64,000 nt of DNA from Diphasiastrum complanatum (Eukaryota; Streptophyta; Lycopodiopsida; Lycopodiales; Lycopodiaceae): contig CM055107.1 in assembly GCA_029204225.1 (NCBI GenBank), positions 44,396,044 to 44,460,043 on the forward strand, given 5' to 3'. A program made the position numbers and the translations under genes. Below are positions 57,961 through 64,000 of this stretch, one piece after another (positions within the stretch are counted from its first letter, which is position 1; each line of letters opens with the position of its first letter). The notes under the pieces were generated by a model. It did no database searches and was not told the origin of the DNA. It was given only the letters and a program-made list of their open reading frames with translations.

Positions 57961-58767
57961 AAGAGAGCTTCTCCATCACTTGCAATATAGTCTTCTTTCT
58001 CATTGGTGATGTTGGCTTGATTGAGTTGATTCTTCTTCTTGAAGCAATTGGTGGCATAATGGCCTTTCTTGCCACAATAAAAGCACTTGATTATCTTCTT
58101 CTTGAGATTTGAATTAGAAGCATGAGAGGTATCCTCCTCCTCTCCATCTTGGTCTTTAGCTTTGTCATTAGAGAAGTGATGGTGTTGCTTCTTACTCTTG
58201 TCTTGATTCTTCAGAAATAAGCACACTTTGAAGGGCCTCCAAACTTGGTAGCTCTTCCTTAATAGCATAGGATTGGACATGGTTGTCATATTCATCTCTC
58301 AAGCCATTGAGAATGACTTGGACTAGCTCACTTTGATTGATTGAGTCACCAATACATGCAAGCTCCCTATGAATATCCTTGACTCTCAAAACATAATTAG
58401 ATGCACTCTCATCACTCTTTTGACTACTTTGGAATATTTGATTTCTAAGAGTGAGGAGCCTAGAGGTGTTCTTAGCCTCATAGATGGACTTGAGACAATC
58501 CCAAGCTTCCTTGGATGTAGAACAATCACCAATCTCCCTCAATATCTCATTAGAGACATTCATCTTAATGTAGTGGAGAGCCATCCTAGCTCTCTTCTTG
58601 TATTTTTGTACTTCTTGAAGTACTTGAGGCTCCTCCTCAATACCAAGTACAATGTCCATCACATCTTGGAGTATCAAGATGGACTCCATCCTCAACTTCC
58701 ATATTGAATAATTGGAAGTAGACAATCTCTCACTTGGTTGCAACAAGTATGAACTCATTGAAGTCAT
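57783..58767 (-). CDS. C8 gag with zinc knuckle (frame shift inside)
   Basis: Starts MTSMSSYLLQPSERLSTSNY at 58767. The UBN2/gag region runs to SVLISEESRQE at 58192. The continuing part is in a second frame (58295-57783) and carries the zinc knuckle CFYCGKKGHYATNC after a Lys-rich stretch. Protease follows in yet another frame at 57960. Gag N-terminus is nearly identical in sequence and length to that of C4. Confidence 0.85.
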
Positions 58768-59511
58768 GTAAAGTGGAGATAAATAAAAGTGATGAACAAA
58801 AAATGTTGCTTCTCTCTCACTATAGGATCCAATAATGGTGTGCTACCATCTCCTATGCAAGATCTTGCAACAAACTGTGAGATGATTCTCACTAGCTATC
58901 TCAATCTCTCCAAAACTAGATCTACTTCACATCAAATGATGGAGTATGGGCAAAGTTAGGATCAAACACTCTTAGCATGTGTGAAATACACTAAGAAACC
59001 AAATTTGACTCAAATACAATGATATTGCATGAAACAAAATGGCTAAGATCTCAAAACAGTGCCTAGATCACATATAGATGAGATTGGTAAGCATTCAACT
59101 GTGATTTTGGATCAAACAAGCAATCTTTTGACCAAACTAAATGTGTCCACCCAGGTCTAGGTGCCCTACCTAACCCTCTTCAAAAGCTTATAACTTTTGA
59201 TTGGCTCAACCAAATGGAATGAAACTGATTGCATCAGAAACTAGACAAAAATAGCTTCAAAACAAGCTATCTAGCAAGATTTTTGGATCAAACATGAAAG
59301 AGAACTCCCAAACTGAAATTGGATGTTCCTCACACGTGTCTGAGCACCTGATTCCGTACATTACCAGGTCAGACCCAATCAATGTCCTTTTGATCTCTTT
59401 TGATCCAAAATTGAACAAGATAGCTAGGAAAATGGGCCTTGACAATTTCTAGCTCAAGATTGATGAATAGTTTTCACTCAAATGGATCAAAATGCATGGT
59501 AACCTTAGGTA

Positions 59512-59524
59512 GGCTCTAATACCA
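59512..59524 (-). other. C8 primer-binding site
   Basis: Reads TGGTATTAGAGCC on the minus strand, one change from the C4 site, abutting the LTR at 59525. Confidence 0.88.
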
Positions 59525-60344
59525 TGTTGAATTTCACACGTGTGGATTGTCCACTACATGTACTTGTGATCTCCTAAGGTGTGTAGATGCACCAAGATCA
59601 AGACTAGATTGAGATTCAAGATCTATCTTTGATTCTATGGCAAAAACACACTACTACATGCATTCAATCACTTCCAACTCTCACTCACAAGTGTGGGAAG
59701 TGTTCCAAAAGTATTCTAAGTAAAAACAAGCTGCTCTCCTCGGGTAGAGAGAGAAAAACCATCAAGAGCTCTCGGGTAGAGAGAGAAAGCTAGAAATTCA
59801 ATGACACTCAAAATCCACTCAATCTCGAAATCAATTAGATCCAAAAGGAGGAGTACAATGATACTAATAGATTCATGAGCTACCACTATGCTTAACTATG
59901 ATTGGATCACACTTTGCCACCTCTTAATCCTATTGGACCATTGATCCATGCACCTCTAAATTCTATTGGACTATATTCAAGCACACCTCAATTTTCTATT
60001 GGACCTTACAAGATTCCACCTCTAAATCCTATTGGACCTCTTAAGCTTCATCAAACAAAAGCATGACACTTGTCTACACTCTAATTGGCACAAGTTTGGC
60101 TCTATTTTGGCTCAATATTGGCATTACAAGTGGAAATGGATAATTTGCCATCTATGCCAAATTTGACCCTATCAACATCCTACACCTAAATGCTTGACTA
60201 TGAAATTCTATGAGACCCCTATATCAAACATTTTGATTTACTTTACAATTCTCCACACGTGGGAACATCCTCCACACATGTGAGATTCACTTACAAACTT
60301 CTATCATAAAAAATACCAAGCTAGATTTTTGCCAATTTCTCACA
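59525..60344 (-). repeat. C8 5' LTR
   Basis: 820 bases from TGTTGAATTTC to TTTCTCACA, partner of 55329-56148. The second inner palindrome is changed to CACAAGTGTG here. Confidence 0.95.
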
Positions 60345-60390
60345 CAATATACACCTACAAGACGAAGGAGGAAGTGATGATGAGTAGAGG
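60345..60390 (+). pseudogene. 3' end of the gene split by C8
   Basis: Continues the acidic exon of 55215-55328 across the CAATA duplication, with a short Arg-rich tail and a TGA near 60375. AT-rich sequence with possible polyadenylation signals follows. Confidence 0.5.
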
Positions 60391-60529
60391 TTTTTAAATT
60401 AAATGTAAGGCCTTGTAGAAGGCAATGTAGGAAGGGAGAATTTATTCTCTCATCAATGTACTTTGTTTTAAATCAATCAATATAATGTTTTGGCATCACA
60501 TCATTCTTGCAAAAATTTTGAATGCATAT

Positions 60530-60730
60530 ATTTTTAATTTATGAATGCAAATATATAGTCTATTGAATGCACATCTATTGAATGCATGTCTATTGAATGC
60601 AAATGTATCTATTGATGTATTCAATGCAATGTATAGTCTATTTAATGCACATCTATGGAATGCAAATGTATCTATTGATGAATTCAATGCAATGTATCTA
60701 TTTTAGCACATGATTTGCATGCTAGAATGC
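60530..60730. repeat. Minisatellite of TCTATTGAATGCA units
   Basis: Roughly eight irregular units built from TATTGAATGCA, AATGTATCTATTGATG and TTCAATGCAATGTA. It lies downstream of the split gene. The minus-strand frame through it is a repeat artefact. Confidence 0.8.
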
Positions 60731-61189
60731 ACAATAAAAAGTAATGGAAGCGCAATGGAAAGTAATGGAAATCATAATATAATGCATCAATAAATAACAC
60801 ATTAAGTTATCAATTAAATATCAAATAAATCAAAATAAATGTGAATTTACCTTTACTATTGTATCTCCATTGTTTTGCAATCTTTGCTTTTCCTTTTGCA
60901 TGCACTTGATCTTTCAATCCTTTGCAATGAAAGCTCTTTTTGCATTTTTCATATCCAAGCCTATATCACAAACAAAAAAAATCTTAAAACTTATTATCAC
61001 AAAACACATACTATTAACATCCATCAATGAACTAAAAATCCTAAACACTATCAATCTTCTCACTCACATTCATCCCCATCTCATGCTCACTCCCATCTAT
61101 ACTCTCTTTTTCTCTCTCTCACACAACAAAAAAAAGAAAGTCACCTCTAGTTTAGGAGCAAACCACATTTTGGTTGTGCGAAATGTTTT

Positions 61190-61720
61190 TTTTTTTGGTC
61201 AAAAAAATTTGCGTGGATTATCCAGAAACTTATTCGCGTGGATACCGAGTGGATATAAAAAAAATTTATCCATGCGGTATCCACAGCCCCAGCTCTTTGG
61301 ATTTCACATGGATTATCCACGCGTAGATAATTATCCACGCGGTATCTATGCTATATCCACGCACAAGCCGAGTCTTTTTTTTTGAAATTTTACTATGGCG
61401 TCAATTATCCACGCATGGATTATCCATGTAAAATTAGACTTCCAATTTCCAACTCCAAGCGTCAGAGGTTTGCCCGGCTACCGGTTGTCGGAGTTGGCGT
61501 GGATGATCCACACATGGATAATCCACGCAGTTTGAATTTCATGACATCCGGTCGATCTGCTGATGGAAATGACACTTGTGTGGAACATACACGCGTGGAT
61601 AATCCATGCGCCCATATCCACACGTATATCCATTCCTATCCTTGGATATATCCACTCAAAAAAAAATTTGCCCGCACGTCCTCCTTTGTATTGTGCGTGG
61701 ATATTTGCTACATGTGTTCT
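61190..61720. repeat. Dense array of TCCACGCG / CGCGTGGA palindromes
   Basis: About 18-20 copies in both directions of (T/A)ATCCACGC(G/A) or GCGTGGAT(A/T), several arranged as near-perfect palindromes such as ATTATCCACGCGTAGATAAT (61313-61332), ATCCACGCATGGAT (61410) and GGATGATCCACACATGGATAATCC (61501-61524, shown here as a pattern of ATCC/GGAT pairs). It shares the core CCACGCG with the arrays at 45.2 and 54.4 kb but differs in context. It looks like a subterminal array of a DNA transposon or a cluster of protein-binding sites. Confidence 0.8.
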
Positions 61721-61739
61721 TGTGGCTTCAAGCAATAGG

Positions 61740-62160
61740 AAGACGCAGCCAAAGTTTGACTAGAGACCACGGGGGCTTCTCAATTGGGCAGGGGGTGGCG
61801 AGGGATATTTTTGAGCTTTCTTTGTAAGTCTACCCTAAACCCTTAAGTGAAATTTGACTATTGATTTTTATTTTTTCTTGGGATCTTTGTTTGACACCTC
61901 AAAATAAAATGCTTTTTTTATATGATCAAAATTTGAAATGTTTGTATAGTGGACGGTCTCCCACACATGACGAGTATATGTATGTGTATGCCCACAGTAC
62001 GTAGACATTACTCGAGTTATTGGAGAGGCATGGTGTGTAGATAAAATGTAATGCTGCTCCTTAGGTATGACATCAAATACATTTTTTGTTTTTTAAATTC
62101 ATTATTCTCTCCCACTCTCATACCATTTTTCAGAAGACTAATTCATGTATCTTGCACATG
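61740..62160. other. No gene recognised
   Basis: Flank of the palindrome array; nothing supportable. Confidence 0.4.
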
Positions 62161-62163
62161 CAG

Positions 62164-62226
62164 AATAACAAGTCTCAACCTGACGAACATGATGAGGATG
62201 GATCTGTCATAAAATGGTGGTCGTGA
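62164..62226 (+). other. Possible last exon, acidic peptide
   Basis: Follows the acceptor GCACATGCAG and reads NNKSQPDEHDEDGSVIKWWS then TGA. The SQ..E..DEDGS core resembles the candidate exon at 63318-63380, so one may be a duplicate of the other. Speculative. Confidence 0.25.
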
Positions 62227-63317
62227 GCGCAGCAGAGTCTTGGTAGCTTAGAGCGTAGGCATGTAGGAATAGAAACGCAACAGTTAGTAGCAAAAATATT
62301 CAGGTAGAAGAATTCATACAGTTTGCGCAAATAAACGATGCAGTAGTGAGGAAAAAATTGCACTTTGATAAATATCAACTATGAGTTCAATGGCTTGAAG
62401 TAATAACTTCAGCTTGCTAAGCGTGATAACGTTGGCTACAGATAACTCTGATTGAAAGAGAAATTCAAAAATTAACACTTGCATAGCTTGTTTCAACTAA
62501 TATAGAGATTTACAAGAGAGGAAATATCTTACAAGCCTTTAAGGCTATTTATGCCAGCCTTTGCATATGTACAAAAGTTGGTAACCATCAACTGCCTTTA
62601 AAATATTTGTTTGTCCAGCTGTTTTAGGGTTACTCATCCATTGCCGAAGTCGGTCAGCAAAAAACAAAAAGGCAAAAGTGCCTTAAAATGATTTCTAAGG
62701 TATTCTGGCCACTTGGCCAGTGTGTCAAATTATTCGCTATGGAACAAAAAAGAGTTAAGTCCTCTATAGGAATCTTCAATTGCATGCAATGTAGTTTAAA
62801 GGATTTTTTTATTTATCAATTATGAACTACTCGTGGACATCCTCTCATTCTGTAGGTTGTCTCATGCGAGTGATAACATGACCACCGCGCTCACATAGTG
62901 GAGGATGAGCGGGTTGGTCGTGTGATCACTCACATGATGCAACTCATGCATGTTTGTTGTTAAGTCTCTTACATGAATGTTCAAGTCCAAACCGTGAGGG
63001 CAAAATGGAGCCATTTGATAGGGTTATAAAGAGGTCCCTCGGAGAATCTTGGACTCCATTGCCAAGGTGAGAATGTCCCTAAAGTCTTCAGGTGCTTCCT
63101 AGTTGCCTCTCGTTGTTGTTTGAAGTGATCTGGATTTTTGCGGAAGTCTTTCTTCACAAACTTCCAACTTTCCTTGTGCTTTCATTCGGATGGATATTAT
63201 GAGGTATATATGGCTTCAAGATATACTTTAACTTCACTACATTCATGTGGCCTAACTTTCACTCTCATCACATTTCTCAAATAACTGACTCATCTTCATT
63301 GAATGTAGGTATCGCAG
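62227..63317. other. No gene recognised
   Basis: AT-rich sequence without a convincing frame. GGGCAAAATGGAGCCA at 62999-63014 matches an arm of the hairpin at 63612-63655, a small sign of a shared mobile sequence. Confidence 0.4.
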
Positions 63318-63380
63318 TCACATGAGTCTGATCGTGACGTCAACAACCAGGATGAGGATGACTCAGCTGGATCTAATCAG
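63318..63380 (+). other. Possible 63-base symmetric exon, acidic peptide
   Basis: Acceptor ATCGCAG and strong donor GTAAGATAT enclose 21 codons in phase (SHESDRDVNNQDEDDSAGSN). It could be a real short exon of a gene running off the window or a scrap of a mobile gene. No protein family is recognisable. Confidence 0.3.
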
Positions 63381-63611
63381 GTAAGATATCTAGTTTCAAT
63401 AATTCAACTTGTAACATATCTTTGTACTTGGAACAGTTATATATGAATATATATTTGCTTAAGCTAAGTCTCATTCATCAAATTTTAAGTGCGTAAAATG
63501 TAACTCAAATATTTGAAAATTTGTTTATTAACAATTATGAACAAATGATTTTGCTTACCAACTTCATAAGTAGTGGTGCAAAAGACTCCTAGGGTCGGAT
63601 GGATTCCATTT

Positions 63612-63655
63612 TTAGGGCATAATGGAGCTAATAAACTGGCTCCATTTTGCCCTAA
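63612..63655. repeat. 17-bp inverted repeat (one mismatch)
   Basis: TTAGGGCATAATGGAGC (63612-63628) pairs with GCTCCATTTTGCCCTAA (63639-63655), loop 10 bases. It sits in a GC-richer patch (63570-63780) that may be a MITE. Confidence 0.75.
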
Positions 63656-64000
63656 TTTTTTTTTTGACTTTGGATCCCTGGGAATAATCCTTGGAATAGG
63701 GTGCCATTTTGACAGGGATATCCCTTGTGTAGTGGGTTTCTTTTCTTGCCTATCCTCAACCCAAGATCTAATCAATCTAGCATCGAGGAGATGAAGTTAA
63801 TTGTCACGTGTAGATTTGTTCTCATGAGAGCGATAACATAGCTCATATTTCAGCATGAATGAAGATTCACATCTAACTCTACCATCCATTAATCCTAAGC
63901 ATTAACATTATATCCATTAACACTAGATCCACAAAAGATAGCTTACTCTTTCTCTCTCTCCCTTTCTCTCTTATAAAAAGTATAAAAACATGCAATCCCA

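Larger units (their letters stand above)
55324..60349 (-). mobile_element. Copia element C8, complete ends, lacks reverse transcriptase
   Basis: LTRs of 820 bases at 55329-56148 and 59525-60344 differ at about six sites. The perfect target duplication CAATA flanks them (55324-55328, 60345-60349). The polypurine run GAGGAGGAG lies beside the left LTR and a primer site beside the right one. The interior codes for gag, zinc knuckle, protease and a remnant of integrase only. No reverse transcriptase or RNase H block is present. So it is a recent, non-autonomous copy moved with enzymes supplied by another element. Its LTRs share long blocks with those of C4. Confidence 0.95.

Noticed and set aside
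61147-61763. Overlapping small frames across the CCACGCG array
   Set aside because: All cross repeated palindromes and have no conserved sequence; the array itself is the signal.

Overview
The window looks like nuclear DNA of a land plant. It is AT-rich and has short introns with GT-AG borders. It is packed with Ty1/copia LTR retrotransposons whose primer-binding sites match the 3' end of initiator tRNA-Met, and it also holds a CACTA-type TNP2 transposase. I cannot name the species. The kinase joined to a beta-propeller and the copia families suggest a non-flowering plant (bryophyte, lycophyte or fern), but that is inference. No bacterial operons, rRNA, tRNA genes or CRISPR arrays were seen.

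Layout. 1-7 kb: an unclassified repeat (R1), a 168-bp tandem repeat, and two decayed copia elements (C1 minus, C2 plus). 7-11.3 kb: a dense array of small palindromes, then two convergent multi-exon genes. One resembles a Ulp1/C48 peptidase with a lost catalytic Cys; the other is unknown. 11.6-20.4 kb: an inverted R1 copy, a broken copia (C3), and Ty3/gypsy-like LTR and primer-site remnants. 21.1-23.9 kb: the best host gene in the window, a Ser/Thr protein kinase whose second exon adds a C-terminal beta-propeller. 25.4-39.5 kb: copia C4 (LTRs about 99% identical), relics C5, and the very young C6 (LTRs identical by eye, perfect target duplication). 39.5-45 kb: a third R1 copy and copia C7. 45.2-54.5 kb: a CACTA-like block with a decayed TNP2 gene and, upstream in the same direction, a decayed gene ending in a SET domain. 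54.9-60.4 kb: a small gene split by copia C8, which has a perfect CAATA target duplication. 60.5-64 kb: a minisatellite, a second dense palindrome array, and two possible acidic exons.

Most of the window is therefore mobile DNA in different stages of decay. C4 and C8 are complementary deletion derivatives of one family: C4 keeps reverse transcriptase, C8 keeps the gag zinc knuckle and protease. C6 is the youngest element but carries two single-base frame breaks. The most unusual items are the kinase-propeller gene, the SET gene beside TNP2, the Ulp1-like gene next to a palindrome array, and the 10-16 bp CACGTG-centred palindromes shared by the LTRs of copia families that otherwise look different.
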